In this document: piece by piece, positions 9,789-19,611 of the stretch
Layout: each line of letters starts with the position of its first letter
Numbering within the stretch: position 1 is the stretch's first letter
NCBI RefSeq assembly: GCF_009938225.1
Contig: NZ_AP019657.1
Coordinates: forward strand, 2,542,001-2,606,000
DNA length: 64,000 nucleotides
Origin: Vibrio ponticus
GTDB taxonomy: Bacteria; Pseudomonadota; Gammaproteobacteria; Enterobacterales; Vibrionaceae
Direction: 5' to 3'
Position numbers and translations under genes: made by a program
The notes under the pieces: model-generated
The model's database searches: none
Seen by the model: the letters and a program-made list of their open reading frames with translations, nothing else
What the model was told of the DNA's origin: nothing

Positions 9789-10781
9789 CTATCGAGTCAA
9801 TGCACTTTGCCATTCGCGAATCCAGGCTTTACGCTGCGCAGCAACTTCATCAGAAGTAAAGCTGAGTGCCTTAGCTGGCACAGTCAAAGCTTCATACCCT
9901 TGCGGCAACTTGATATCAGTAACCGGATACATCCAGTTGCCGGTTGGCATTGCCGATTGGAATCCTTCGCTCAGAATAAACTGCATGAATTGGTCGGCTA
10001 GCTCTGGGTTTTGCGAGCCTTTCACTTTCGCTGCCACTTCAACTTGGGTGTAATGACCTTCAGAGAAATTAGCCGCAGCAAAACGCTTATCTTGCTCGGC
10101 AATAATGTGATAGGCCGGTGAGGTTGTGTATGACAACACCATGTCAGCTTCCCCCTCGAGGAACATAGAATACGCTTCTGACCAACCTTTGGTTACGGTT
10201 ACCGTTTTCTTCGCGACTTTCTGCCACGCCGCAGCAACATCATCACCATAGACTGACTTCATCCACAACATAAAGCCTTGTCCCGGTGTTGAGGTACGCG
10301 GATCTTGGTAGATGACTTTTAGATCATCGCGCTGCTCAACCAACTCTTTCAGGCTGGTCGGTGGATTGGTCAGTTTCTCAGTGTTGTAGACAAAGGCGAA
10401 GTAGCTAAAGTCATAAGGGACAAAGGTTTTATCTTGCCAACCACCTGGAATGGTGACGCTTGAGGTATCTACCGAGTGCTCAGCCAAAAAGCCGGTTTTC
10501 TTTGCTTCTGCCATTAGGTTGTTGTCCAAACCTAATACGATATCCGCTTTGCTGTTACCGTTTTCCAAACGCAGACGGTTAAGAATTGAGACACCATCAT
10601 CTAAAGCAACAAAGTTAACTTCACAGCCATCACATTGCGCTTCAAAGGCTTTTTTAACCGCCGGAGCTGGTCCCCAATCGGCTGCAAAAGAGTCATAGGT
10701 GTAGATAGTCAGTGTATTATCTGCGGCAATCGCCGAAAAAGAAGCACAAGCCACGGCTAGGGCTGTTAGAGTGGTTTTCAC
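9789..10781 (-). CDS. thiB: Thiamine-binding periplasmic protein ThiB (TbpA)
   Basis: A 330-residue periplasmic solute-binding protein for thiamine, thiamine phosphate and TPP. A signal peptide ends near residue 20 (SAIA-AD), followed by LTIYTYDSFAADWGPAP and later KGWSEAYSMFLEGEADMVLSY, typical of the family. Start codon is GTG at 10781 with GGAGAG upstream. It is the first gene of thiBPQ; a TPP riboswitch lies 70 bases before the start. Confidence 0.95.
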   Translation of the reverse strand: MKTTLTALAVACASFSAIAADNTLTIYTYDSFAADWGPAPAVKKAFEAQCDGCEVNFVALDDGVSILNRLRLENGNSKADIVLGLDNNLMAEAKKTGFLAEHSVDTSSVTIPGGWQDKTFVPYDFSYFAFVYNTEKLTNPPTSLKELVEQRDDLKVIYQDPRTSTPGQGFMLWMKSVYGDDVAAAWQKVAKKTVTVTKGWSEAYSMFLEGEADMVLSYTTSPAYHIIAEQDKRFAAANFSEGHYTQVEVAAKVKGSQNPELADQFMQFILSEGFQSAMPTGNWMYPVTDIKLPQGYEALTVPAKALSFTSDEVAAQRKAWIREWQSALTR

Positions 10782-10854
10782 TGTTCGCTCTCCAAAGGTT
10801 GAGCGGCACAGGTTTGAAGTCGAGGCTTAATTATCCATAATCATCAATTATCCT

Positions 10855-10950
10855 GACTCAATTCCTACGCCAGCATTATCTGGTTCAGGTCACGGGTCCC
10901 GACAAAAGTCGATCTCAGCCAGTGCTCAGCACTTTGCTCCCCGATGAGTT
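10855..10950 (-). promoter_or_regulatory. TPP (THI-box) riboswitch controlling thiBPQ
   Basis: Read on the minus strand, the leader contains CGGGGAGC, GGCTGAGA, GACCCGT and, at the 3-prime side, ACCTGAACCAGATAATGC followed by TGGCGTAGGAA: the conserved THI-element blocks in order. The closing stem P1 can form from ACTCA and TGAGT at the two ends. When TPP is abundant it should lower expression of the thiamine transporter. No T-rich terminator is apparent between it and thiB, so control at translation initiation is more likely than attenuation; this last point is inference. Confidence 0.96.
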
Positions 10951-11037
10951 TCGGATGGATTGTAATCATTCCGATTATCAATGGCTACAATCAATCAACA
11001 TAAAATAGAGTAACCAAGCAAATGCGGTAGAGAATGG

Positions 11038-11664
11038 CTAAGGACGTTGATCATAACCCCATCGCGGAACTAACCCTTGCTCAACGCCTAGATGATCCAA
11101 GATCCGAGCGACCATAAAATCAATTAAGTCTTCTATCGTTTTCGGTTGATGATAAAAACCCGGCGCCGCTGGCATAATCGTCACGCCCATCTGCGATAAC
11201 TTATGCATATTTTCTAAATGCAAGGTAGAAAAAGGCGTTTCACGTACCACCAACAATAACTGACCACGCTCTTTCATCACCACATCCGCAGCACGCTCAA
11301 TCAAATTGTCTGACATACCATGCGCGATCGCAGCAACGCTGCCGGCCGAACATGGGCACACCACCATTTGTTTCGGTGCGGCAGAGCCTGACGCGACAGG
11401 CGAGAACCAATCATCCTTGCCGCACACCACCAATTTTTCTGGGTCGCAATTGAGATGTTCAACCAAAGCTTGTTTGGCCGCATCAGGACCGCTGGGTAGT
11501 TTTAAACCATGCTCTGTGGCTAGCACCACACGTGCTGCCGATGAGATCAGCAGATAAACCTGATAATCCGCCGCGAGTAAGCACTCAAGCAGACGCAACC
11601 CATAGGGTGCGCCTGAAGCTCCAGTAAAAGCGAGGGTCATTGCTTTGCTGTTTTGCTTAGTCAT
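11038..11664 (-). CDS. ubiX: Flavin prenyltransferase UbiX
   Basis: A 208-residue enzyme that attaches a dimethylallyl group to FMN to make the prenylated flavin cofactor used by UbiD in ubiquinone synthesis. [17 protein letters not shown] near residues 11-27 is the FMN-binding loop; [26 protein letters not shown] and the C-terminal MPAAPGFYH are also typical. It starts six bases after the mpl stop, so the two form a transcription unit. Met9 is an alternative start but lacks a ribosome binding site. Confidence 0.94.
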   Translation of the reverse strand: MTKQNSKAMTLAFTGASGAPYGLRLLECLLAADYQVYLLISSAARVVLATEHGLKLPSGPDAAKQALVEHLNCDPEKLVVCGKDDWFSPVASGSAAPKQMVVCPCSAGSVAAIAHGMSDNLIERAADVVMKERGQLLLVVRETPFSTLHLENMHKLSQMGVTIMPAAPGFYHQPKTIEDLIDFMVARILDHLGVEQGLVPRWGYDQRP

Positions 11665-11670
11665 TTACTG

Positions 11671-13023
11671 TTATTCCGCTAGTTTGGCTAAAAGCTTACC
11701 GTGAATACCTTCAAAGCCACCGTTACTCATCACTAAAATGTGATCGCCTGGTTTGGCGCTCGCCACGATCTGCTCAACCAATTGATCAATATCCGCGCTG
11801 CTGAAGGCAGGCTGTGAGCATTGCTCTGCAATCTCTTGTACCGACCAATCAATACCCTCCGGTTGATAGAGGTAGACTTCATCAGCATGGTGTAAAGAAG
11901 CCGCTAAAGTTTCTTTGTGAACGCCGCGCTTCATGGTGGCGGAGCGAGGCTCAAGCACAGCAATAATCTTGTCTGTGCCGACCTTGTTACGCAAACCGCC
12001 ACTGGTCAGTTCAATCGCCGTCGGATGATGAGCAAAATCATCATAAACTTTGATGCCATTCACCTCTCCTTTTAGCTCTAAACGACGCTTGGTATTAATA
12101 AATTTACCAAGTGCTTCACAAGCCAGATCTGGTGTAACACCAACATGACGTGCCGCAGCAATTGCCATCAGAGCATTATCGACATTGTGATCGCCCACCA
12201 AGTCCCAGTTAACGGTACCGACATGCTGATTTTGCAGATAGACACGGAACTCAGAACCATCTTTCTTGATCTTCTCTGCGCGCCAATCGCCATTCTCACC
12301 GGTAAACTCTTTTTCGCTCCAGCAACCACGCGCTAGTACGTCAGCAAGTGACTGATCTTTACTTGGTGCTAGAATGCGACCATTACCTGGCACAGTTCGT
12401 ACTAGATGGTGGAATTGACGCTTAATCGCCTCAAGATCATCGAAAATGTCGGCATGATCGAACTCCAAGTTATTCATCACTAAGGTGCGCGGGTGGTAAT
12501 GAACAAACTTTGAACGCTTATCAAAAAAAGCACTGTCATATTCGTCGGCTTCGACGACAAAAAACATACTTTCGCCGAGTCGAGCTGAAATACCAAAGTT
12601 ACCGAGCACCCCGCCTACCAAGAAGCCAGGTTGATAACCACACTCTTCTAATACCCAAGCCAGCATGCTTGAAGTCGTGGTTTTGCCATGGGTACCAGAC
12701 ACCGCTAATACCCAGCGATCGTGCAGTAAAAACTCTTGTAACCATTGCGGTCCCGAGGTGTAACGCAGGTTATTATTTAGTACATATTCCACACATGGAT
12801 TACCGCGACTCATCGCATTACCAATCACCACGAGATCCGGCGCTGGGTTAAGCTGACTTGGATCGAAACCTTCTATAATTTCAATACCTTGAGATTCAAG
12901 CATTGTACTCATTGGTGGGTAAACGTTTGCGTCACTCCCGGTCACTTTATGCCCAAGTTGGCGCGCTAACATTGCCGCACCACCCATAAAGGTGCCACAG
13001 ATCCCCAAGATATGAATATGCAT
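11671..13023 (-). CDS. mpl: UDP-MurNAc:L-Ala-gamma-D-Glu-meso-DAP ligase Mpl
   Basis: A 450-residue Mur-ligase family enzyme that reattaches recycled murein tripeptide to UDP-MurNAc. MHIHILGICGTFMGG is the N-terminal dinucleotide-type loop, and SGTHGKTTTSSM at 109-120 is the ATP-binding P-loop. NNLEFDHADIFDDLEAIKRQFH and YDDFAHHPTAI are further Mpl/MurC signatures. Cytoplasmic; saves new precursor synthesis. Divergent from fbp across 295 bases. Confidence 0.96.
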   Translation of the reverse strand: MHIHILGICGTFMGGAAMLARQLGHKVTGSDANVYPPMSTMLESQGIEIIEGFDPSQLNPAPDLVVIGNAMSRGNPCVEYVLNNNLRYTSGPQWLQEFLLHDRWVLAVSGTHGKTTTSSMLAWVLEECGYQPGFLVGGVLGNFGISARLGESMFFVVEADEYDSAFFDKRSKFVHYHPRTLVMNNLEFDHADIFDDLEAIKRQFHHLVRTVPGNGRILAPSKDQSLADVLARGCWSEKEFTGENGDWRAEKIKKDGSEFRVYLQNQHVGTVNWDLVGDHNVDNALMAIAAARHVGVTPDLACEALGKFINTKRRLELKGEVNGIKVYDDFAHHPTAIELTSGGLRNKVGTDKIIAVLEPRSATMKRGVHKETLAASLHHADEVYLYQPEGIDWSVQEIAEQCSQPAFSSADIDQLVEQIVASAKPGDHILVMSNGGFEGIHGKLLAKLAE

Positions 13024-13318
13024 AAACTAAACCTTGTATTACGCGAAAAATTACCACTTCATTATGGCGATAATGCGCCTAAAAGCGAAACATTTTGATC
13101 GCTCTCACTGCGCTTGAACTGCCACTTTCGGCAACAATTATCTTAATAAAGCTATCAATAAAAATCCGCCTTTTGCATCTAAATAAATTGAGATCTCAGA
13201 CAGTTACTTTAGTACCCATAAAAAGATCTAGGTCTTACACTTATGTAGACCAGTGAGGCTTCGGTAGAAAGCCCACTATTTTTAAGCCCCCAAATAGCTA
13301 AACTGAAAAGGAAACATC
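13024..13318. other. Intergenic region between mpl and fbp, with structured fbp leader
   Basis: 295 bases without a gene. The left part must hold the mpl promoter; the right part holds two stable hairpins just upstream of fbp (listed separately). No clear promoter hexamers could be singled out. GAAAAGGAAAC before ATG 13319 is the fbp ribosome binding region. Confidence 0.5.
13231..13288 (+). promoter_or_regulatory. Tandem hairpins in the fbp leader, the second terminator-like
   Basis: Hairpin 1: GGTCT-T-ACA (13231-13239) pairs with TGTAGACC (13244-13251). Hairpin 2: AGTG-A-GGCTT (13252-13261) pairs with AAGCCCACT (13269-13277), then ATTTTTAA. The second has the form of an intrinsic terminator but lies about 35 bases before the fbp start codon, so it could be an attenuator, or the end of a small RNA. 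Function is inferred only from structure. Confidence 0.5.
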
Positions 13319-14338
13319 ATGTCTGGAATGCGCACCCTTGGCGAATTTATCGTTGAGAAACAAGCAGACTTCCCGCACGCAAGTGGCGATCTTTCTTCGT
13401 TACTTGCTTCAATTCGACTTGCTGCCAAAATCGTGAACCGAGAGATTAATAAAGCAGGTCTTGCTGACATTACGGGCTCTGTAGGCGCAGAAAACGTTCA
13501 AGGTGAGGAGCAACAAAAACTCGACCTGTACGCCAATGAGAAATTCAAAGCTGCATTGGAAGCGCGCGATCAAGTATGTGGTGTGGCAAGTGAAGAAGAA
13601 GATGAAGCGGTTGCGTTTAATAAAGAGCTGAACAAGAACGCCAAATATGTGGTTCTGATGGATCCACTTGATGGTTCATCGAACATTGATGTTAATGTTT
13701 CTGTGGGCACTATCTTCTCTATTTACCGTCGTGTCTCTCCGATTGGTACGCCACCAACCCAAGAAGATTTCTTGCAACCGGGTAATAAGCAAGTGGCAGC
13801 TGGTTATGTCATCTACGGCTCTTCAACCATGCTGGTTTACACTACAGGTAACGGCGTAAATGGCTTTACTTACGACCCTTCACTGGGCACTTTCTGCCTT
13901 TCACATGAAAACATGATGATTCCTCAAGATGGTCAGATTTATTCGATCAACGAAGGCAATTACATCCGCTTCCCAATGGGAATTAAAAAGTACATTAAGT
14001 ACTGCCAAGAAAATGATACCGCAACCAATCGCCCTTATACCTCACGCTACATAGGTTCGCTCGTGGCTGACTTCCACCGTAACTTACTCAAAGGTGGGGT
14101 TTACCTATACCCAAGTACACAGAGCCATCCAAATGGAAAATTGCGCTTACTTTATGAGTGCAACCCAATGGCTTATATTGTCGAGCAAGCAGGCGGCACG
14201 GCGTCCGATGGTGTTAACCGTATTATGGACATTAAACCAACGGAACTGCATCAACGCGTTCCATTTGTTGTCGGTTCTAAAAACATGGTGAGCAAAGTCG
14301 AAGAGTTTATCGATAAATATCGTAACGAAGAGCAATAA
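13319..14338 (+). CDS. fbp: Fructose-1,6-bisphosphatase class I
   Basis: A 339-residue class I FBPase that removes the 1-phosphate of fructose 1,6-bisphosphate in gluconeogenesis. The metal/phosphate motif [11 protein letters not shown] (D115, D118) and the EEDE acidic stretch near 92-96 are present, as are [18 protein letters not shown] and [15 protein letters not shown]. Length is near E. coli Fbp (332). Cytoplasmic. A terminator follows 50 bases downstream, before ppa. Confidence 0.97.
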   Translation: MSGMRTLGEFIVEKQADFPHASGDLSSLLASIRLAAKIVNREINKAGLADITGSVGAENVQGEEQQKLDLYANEKFKAALEARDQVCGVASEEEDEAVAFNKELNKNAKYVVLMDPLDGSSNIDVNVSVGTIFSIYRRVSPIGTPPTQEDFLQPGNKQVAAGYVIYGSSTMLVYTTGNGVNGFTYDPSLGTFCLSHENMMIPQDGQIYSINEGNYIRFPMGIKKYIKYCQENDTATNRPYTSRYIGSLVADFHRNLLKGGVYLYPSTQSHPNGKLRLLYECNPMAYIVEQAGGTASDGVNRIMDIKPTELHQRVPFVVGSKNMVSKVEEFIDKYRNEEQ

Positions 14339-14385
14339 ATATCGTTACATATATATATTGCAGAATTATAAAATCAAAATGATAT

Positions 14386-14409
14386 AAAAGCGCTCTAGGG
14401 CGCTTTTTT
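14386..14409 (+). terminator. Terminator of fbp
   Basis: AAAAGCGC, six-base loop, GCGCTTTT then two further T residues. Confidence 0.85.
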
Positions 14410-14528
14410 AAATGATTTTTATCACAGTATGTTTACATTAAATACTATTTCGCTTTATGGTAGTAGCGTATATTTTATCGAGCAACCATACTGAATAAGT
14501 GTACCAAGTAAAAATAAGGATATTTCGC

Positions 14529-15056
14529 ATGAGCTTGAATGACGTACCAGCAGGCAAATCTTTACCTGATGATCTGTATGTAGTAATAGAAATCCCTGCT
14601 AATGCAGACCCAATTAAATACGAAGTAGATAAAGACTCTGGCGCCGTATTTGTTGACCGATTTATGTCTGCACCCATGTTTTACCCATGCAACTACGGCT
14701 ATGTAAATAATACGCTATCACTCGATGGTGACCCAGTTGATGTGTTGGTGCCAACACCTCATCCACTAATGCCGGGCTCTGTCATTCGCTGTCGTCCTGT
14801 TGGCGTATTGAAAATGACCGATGAATCTGGTGAAGATGCAAAAGTTGTCGCGGTACCACATACTAAGCTCTCTAAAGAGTACGACCACATCCAAGATGTC
14901 GACGACCTTCCAGAACTGCTTAAGGCACAAATCACACACTTTTTTGAGCGTTACAAAGAGCTTGAGTCAGGCAAGTGGGTGAAAGTGGATGGTTGGGCGG
15001 ATGCCGAGGCTGCACGTCAGGAAATCCTCGAGTCTTACGAGCGAGCACAGAAATAA
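14529..15056 (+). CDS. ppa: Inorganic pyrophosphatase (family I)
   Basis: A 175-residue soluble pyrophosphatase that hydrolyses PPi to two phosphates and so drives biosynthetic reactions. The catalytic signature DGDPVDVLV gives D66, D68 and D71, matching E. coli D65/D67/D70, and [12 protein letters not shown] precedes it. Start ATG 14529 (MSLNDVPAG) was chosen because it lines up with E. coli Ppa (MSLLNVPAG) and has AAGGA nine bases upstream; a longer reading frame from 14499 is not supported. Confidence 0.97.
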   Translation: MSLNDVPAGKSLPDDLYVVIEIPANADPIKYEVDKDSGAVFVDRFMSAPMFYPCNYGYVNNTLSLDGDPVDVLVPTPHPLMPGSVIRCRPVGVLKMTDESGEDAKVVAVPHTKLSKEYDHIQDVDDLPELLKAQITHFFERYKELESGKWVKVDGWADAEAARQEILESYERAQK

Positions 15057-15074
15057 CCCGCTTGCTCAAATCAT

Positions 15075-15101
15075 AAAAAGCCAGCTCTTCGCTGGCTTTT
15101 T
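15075..15101. terminator. Bidirectional terminator between ppa and the DUF2799 gene
   Basis: AAAAAGCCAGC, loop TCTTC, GCTGGCTTTTT; perfect 11-bp arms, useful to both convergent genes. Confidence 0.92.
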
Positions 15102-15120
15102 GCTTATGAGGCTTGATCTA

Positions 15121-15459
15121 CTAGATAGCTTTCGAGAATTTAGCGCGGAAGAACGGATCTACATCATCACAAATGCCACGGTAAATTTCACCTTTCGTCG
15201 CTAAATAACTCGGCGCTAAACTACAGTAGGCCGCTTTACCTGATTCATATCCAGCTAAATAAGCTTGGTATTGAGCTTGAGAAACTTGTCCGGTCGTAGA
15301 AAATGCATCAAGTTTACTCTCTGACTGAACGATATATCCACCTTTTGCTCTTTCTTCACCATAAGACTGCCATGCTGCTGGATTGTCAGCCAATGTTGGT
15401 ACCGCTTGAGATGAACATCCAAATAATACCAATACTAGTGCTAGCGCGTTCCACTTCAT
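15121..15459 (-). CDS. DUF2799-type lipoprotein
   Basis: A 112-residue small lipoprotein: signal peptide with lipobox LFGC (C15), then a domain with W-x-x-YGEERAKGG, YQAYLAGYESGKAAYC and CDDVDPFF that resembles DUF2799. Function unknown. It follows ytfP on the same strand after 37 bases and ends against the terminator shared with ppa, so it may be the last gene of the tamA-tamB-ytfP transcript. Confidence 0.75.
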   Translation of the reverse strand: MKWNALALVLVLFGCSSQAVPTLADNPAAWQSYGEERAKGGYIVQSESKLDAFSTTGQVSQAQYQAYLAGYESGKAAYCSLAPSYLATKGEIYRGICDDVDPFFRAKFSKAI

Positions 15460-15496
15460 AAAATCTCCTTATGTGTAAGGGAATAAATCAATTTTA

Positions 15497-15844
15497 TTAT
15501 AGACGCAGATCCCAATTACCGGAGGAAATAATTGAATTTAATTTTTTTTCATCTTGGAAAATATATATCCATGCATCTCCGAACGGCGTGTTAATTAATT
15601 CACGACGATACTCAACAGGAACATCTTCTAATCTATCTAGTGAATTTAATATTTCATTATCAATTAAATAGACTTCCCCAAAAATAGATTGATGACCACT
15701 TATTACTGCGGGATAAGCACCTAAATCGTACATGGCATATTCTGCCGCAGTTTCATGCAATCCCAGAAATTGAGCTGCAGAAAGAAAGTGATGATTACTC
15801 TCACCACGACGTAACGTGCCATAAACAAAAACCAGATGCTGCAT
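15497..15844 (-). CDS. ytfP: YtfP, gamma-glutamylcyclotransferase-fold protein
   Basis: A 115-residue GGCT-fold protein. VFVYGTLRRGESNHH at residues 6-20 is the family's substrate-binding loop; GEVYLIDNEILNSLDRLEDVP-EYRR carries the conserved acidic segment. The activity of YtfP in bacteria is not proven. It starts 11 bases after tamB, and the tamA-tamB-ytfP order is the same as in E. coli. Its sequence is more AT-rich than its neighbours. Confidence 0.92.
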   Translation of the reverse strand: MQHLVFVYGTLRRGESNHHFLSAAQFLGLHETAAEYAMYDLGAYPAVISGHQSIFGEVYLIDNEILNSLDRLEDVPVEYRRELINTPFGDAWIYIFQDEKKLNSIISSGNWDLRL

Positions 15845-15855
15845 AACAAGCCTCT

Positions 15856-18800
15856 TTAATTGAATTCAAATTGGTAAAGCAAGTCCACGGCACTGTCTAA
15901 GCCAGAAACCGCTTCTAAGTAGAGATCTTTCATCAAACGATAACGCACAGTGAATTCGCCCACTGAGTCAAAAATCCCCACCCCATATTTCACCTGTAAG
16001 CCCGGTAAAACATAGCCACTCACGGTGACTTGCGAATCATCGCCAGAACCTGCCGTATCCAATTGGAGATCTTGTACCCCAAAAGCTTCACCGATTTCGC
16101 CAACCACTTTACCGCTTTTGGCTAGACTCAAGCCAATCAACGTCGTGGTCATCGCGTTACCACCCGCTTCACCATCAATATCTTGCCCCCGCAATAGATA
16201 CGAAAGCGCATTAGCTTGTGGCATGGCAGGATCGGAAAAAATCGTCAGTTGCGGATCATCCGCCGGACCGGTAACTTGCACCCCTGCAGTAACATCGTCT
16301 TGAGTATTATCCGGGTTACGAATCGCTTTAATTTGTACATAAGGTTGATCGGCGGGACCATTCATTAAGATCTTACCTTCGGTGATCAACAAGTCTTGAC
16401 CGAATGACTTATACGAACCGTCCTCGATATTCACCTCACCGACAATAAATGGACCTTTATTCTTCTGAGTCACATTAAGATCACCGATTAAGCCACCTTC
16501 CAAACCAAATGCCGATAATTTGAAATCATCGCCAATCTTAATGTTGATATTGGTCTCGATATCAAACGGAACCGTCGTATCTTCTTTAATTGGCTTGCCT
16601 TGCGCATCGACGATCACTTGATCTTTTGACACACTGACCGCACTTGGTGGCAGTTCATCAATCACAATTCGTCCCCAAGGCAACGCTATCTTGCCATCAA
16701 TACGCGCATGTTTGGGTGAAGCGGAGATGGTCATATCTGGGATCACTTTGATCTTGACCATCGGCGGTACCACCACCTTGAGTTCTTCCGCATACACTCG
16801 CATTTGGCTGCGCCAATCTTTGAGATCTTGCCAATTGGCATCACCGATCACTTTTAGCTGACCATCTGGGGTTTGTAGTGCCGCATCAATGGTTGCGTCA
16901 TAACCGGTAAAGTTTAACGTCAAACCACCTGAATCAACTTCAATCGGAGAAATGTCGCCTTTAAGCAACATATCGTCGATCTTAAACTGACCATTCACAC
17001 GTGGATGAAGCAGCGGTCCCGAAATTTTGAGGTCGGTTTCGATATTCGACTTTAACTGACTATATTCTCCCACTAAGACATTGAGGAAATCTAAATTGAA
17101 CGTCCCCAACGCCAATCGTCCATCGATCTGTTTATCTTGCGCTTGAATATCAGGAATTGTCAGTTCACCGCTGATATCGCCATTGTCAGTAATATCAAAC
17201 ACCCAATCAGCCTGAAGTCGACCATTGGCTATGGTGGTATTCAGTTTGACGCTGTCCCACCCGAAAACCAAAGGCTGCTCTATACGTTGAGTCACCGAGC
17301 CTTTTGGTAGGGTGATTGACGCGTTAAGCTCTGGTGCTTGATTCGGCGCCCATTTCGCCCAGACTAAACCATCAAGTGAGCCTGCCAGTTCGGTATTTTC
17401 TGGTAAGAACATCGCCAACTGTTTAAAGTTAAACTGGTTGATCGAAAGCTGAGCTTCCCCACTGGTGCCAACTTGAATATCTTTATCTAAACAAATATTT
17501 GAACTGTCCTGTCGCCAACAGTGCGCAGCGACAAATGCCTGTTGCGTCGCCATATCAAAGCCAAGACGAGTGGCTTCTTCAAGACGCCATTCCCCTTGCT
17601 CACTACGCAGATCCATGCGCTGTAATTGCCCTGTCCACTTAACTTCTGGCTGTGTAATCACATTGCCACTCAGTGCTAAACTGGTGGTTAACAGCGATGA
17701 ATTCACATCTAAGGTGACTTCATGGGCTTGCTCAGTGCCCGAAGCCTCAAGTGTCACATCATCAATTATCGTGCCTTGATAATTGATGCCTTTCACAACT
17801 AACTGAGCGTTACCATGGGGGGCTGGGAGTGGTGTTACATCCCCCTTAAGTAACAGTGAATCAACTTGCGCTTCGCCACGCCAATCGATCTTATTCACGG
17901 TTAGATCGGCAATCACTTGTGGTTCAGCCAACTTACCGCTCATCTGAATAGAGCCCATGGCACTGCCTTTGAGCTCAGGGACTGATTTGGCTAATTCAGG
18001 CAGGTTGAGACGTACATCCATGTCCCACTGCTGCTCTAACATACCGTTCGCTTCAATCGAGTTAGGACCATGAGACAGCACCAATTTTGGTGTTTGCAAT
18101 GAAAGAATGCCTTTCCCTTTGCGATCGGAGACGTCCAATGAACCGATAATATTGAGTGGGTATTGACGCAAAATACCATCAATATCCAGCATCGGTAGTG
18201 AGACTTGCCAACCACCTTGCTTGGTTAAGCTACCGGTTGTACTTAACTTGCCACTAATATTGCCTTCTGCTTGCTGCCATTGCAGCCCGGGCTGAATATT
18301 ATCGAGCGAGAGATCCGCGGACCAATTTAACGGCGCCTGCCAATTGACCATCGCTTGCCCTGCCACTGAGCCACCCAAACTGTTTATCTTCAGAGCGGTC
18401 AGGGTCAGCTGTGATAAATCACCCTTACCCTTCAAGTCGAGCGCCACATCTGGGATTTGTTTGCCCTGTGCCTTCCCTTGCAGTGCGACCTGATAACCTT
18501 TCAACGATCCTTTGCCACTAAAACTCGTGACATCCGCTTGGTAATCTGCCGCGCCACTCAATGGCCACTGCGCTTTTAATTGATCGACCGTGATGGCAAA
18601 TGGCACCTCCGGATCTAACGGCTCTACATTCGCTTCGATATCTGCGGTAATGAGTTTGCGCAGTTTGGCTTGTAACGCTAACTTCTCAACACTGCCATCC
18701 GCACTTAATTCCACCTGCTGACCTTTAACAGGATCAATACCAAGCGTGGCTTTGACATCCAGATCGAGTGGATAGCCTTGCTTTAATGTCACTTTGCCCT

Positions 18801-19611
18801 TGAGATCGCCCTTCACCTCCGGCATATCCAACTCTAAAGTCGAAACCGTCACATCATAGCCGGCAGCAATCGCCGATAAACCAAGGTGCTTAACGATCAC
18901 CGGAGAAGCTTGATCGAGTTTAAATTTATTCACATCCAAGCGTGATAGCTCGATGGCCAGTGGTAGCTCAACATCGGGTAATACAATCACACTAGGCTCA
19001 GTGTTGTTTGATGCAGCTTGAGGCGCAGGATCATTCGCCGTAGGTGCGAGTTTGATATAAGGATCGTAAAGTAAGGTTTTATCTACCTTTAAACGGTTAC
19101 CTTGAAACAGCAACCCGGTCTCAAAAACTCGCCACTGGATATGATTACCCAGTACATCCAGCTCAATATCTTCGAGCAAAATCTTACTCACGCGAATTGG
19201 GATTGGCGTTGTAATTGCACCACTCGAACTCTGTTCTGGTTGCGTGGTTTCACTCGTGGCAGGTAATTGAGTTAAAGAAAACTTAACGCCTTGCAATGCT
19301 ATCTCATCAACACACAGGCTTGGCTCCGTTAAACATGCCGCACGAACCGCTAACGTCACTGAGTCAATCGAGGTATCGACATGCAATTGTTCATCTTGGT
19401 AGCGCACTTGCTTTAATGTGAAACGAGGGAAAATTGCCCCTTGATATTCCCCAACTTGGAGTTGTGGAACAAATCGCTCGGCAGTAGAAAGCACCACGCC
19501 AAGCCCAGAATGCGTAAACAGTAGAAAGCTCAGTGCCAGCATGATCGCTAACACCAAGCCCAATAGAGATAAAGATAGCCACTTTGACCACTTTAATACC
19601 ATCTTGGTCAT
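15856..19611 (-). CDS. tamB: TamB, translocation and assembly module inner-membrane component
   Basis: A 1251-residue AsmA/TamB (DUF490) protein. An N-terminal membrane anchor (about residues 12-33) is followed by a very long periplasmic beta-rich repeat region of the bridge-like lipid-transfer type, ending in the conserved C-terminal domain (LPPSAVSVSKD, VEDGSYKSFGQDL-type sequence, DLYLEAVSGLDSAVDLLYQFEFN). It spans the periplasm to TamA and takes part in outer-membrane protein assembly and phospholipid transport. It overlaps tamA by four bases (translational coupling). Length is close to E. coli TamB (1259). Confidence 0.96.
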   Translation of the reverse strand: MTKMVLKWSKWLSLSLLGLVLAIMLALSFLLFTHSGLGVVLSTAERFVPQLQVGEYQGAIFPRFTLKQVRYQDEQLHVDTSIDSVTLAVRAACLTEPSLCVDEIALQGVKFSLTQLPATSETTQPEQSSSGAITTPIPIRVSKILLEDIELDVLGNHIQWRVFETGLLFQGNRLKVDKTLLYDPYIKLAPTANDPAPQAASNNTEPSVIVLPDVELPLAIELSRLDVNKFKLDQASPVIVKHLGLSAIAAGYDVTVSTLELDMPEVKGDLKGKVTLKQGYPLDLDVKATLGIDPVKGQQVELSADGSVEKLALQAKLRKLITADIEANVEPLDPEVPFAITVDQLKAQWPLSGAADYQADVTSFSGKGSLKGYQVALQGKAQGKQIPDVALDLKGKGDLSQLTLTALKINSLGGSVAGQAMVNWQAPLNWSADLSLDNIQPGLQWQQAEGNISGKLSTTGSLTKQGGWQVSLPMLDIDGILRQYPLNIIGSLDVSDRKGKGILSLQTPKLVLSHGPNSIEANGMLEQQWDMDVRLNLPELAKSVPELKGSAMGSIQMSGKLAEPQVIADLTVNKIDWRGEAQVDSLLLKGDVTPLPAPHGNAQLVVKGINYQGTIIDDVTLEASGTEQAHEVTLDVNSSLLTTSLALSGNVITQPEVKWTGQLQRMDLRSEQGEWRLEEATRLGFDMATQQAFVAAHCWRQDSSNICLDKDIQVGTSGEAQLSINQFNFKQLAMFLPENTELAGSLDGLVWAKWAPNQAPELNASITLPKGSVTQRIEQPLVFGWDSVKLNTTIANGRLQADWVFDITDNGDISGELTIPDIQAQDKQIDGRLALGTFNLDFLNVLVGEYSQLKSNIETDLKISGPLLHPRVNGQFKIDDMLLKGDISPIEVDSGGLTLNFTGYDATIDAALQTPDGQLKVIGDANWQDLKDWRSQMRVYAEELKVVVPPMVKIKVIPDMTISASPKHARIDGKIALPWGRIVIDELPPSAVSVSKDQVIVDAQGKPIKEDTTVPFDIETNINIKIGDDFKLSAFGLEGGLIGDLNVTQKNKGPFIVGEVNIEDGSYKSFGQDLLITEGKILMNGPADQPYVQIKAIRNPDNTQDDVTAGVQVTGPADDPQLTIFSDPAMPQANALSYLLRGQDIDGEAGGNAMTTTLIGLSLAKSGKVVGEIGEAFGVQDLQLDTAGSGDDSQVTVSGYVLPGLQVKYGVGIFDSVGEFTVRYRLMKDLYLEAVSGLDSAVDLLYQFEFN

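Noticed and set aside
13282..13470. Minus-strand frame across the fbp start
   Set aside because: It overlaps a certain gene and has no family features or ribosome binding site.
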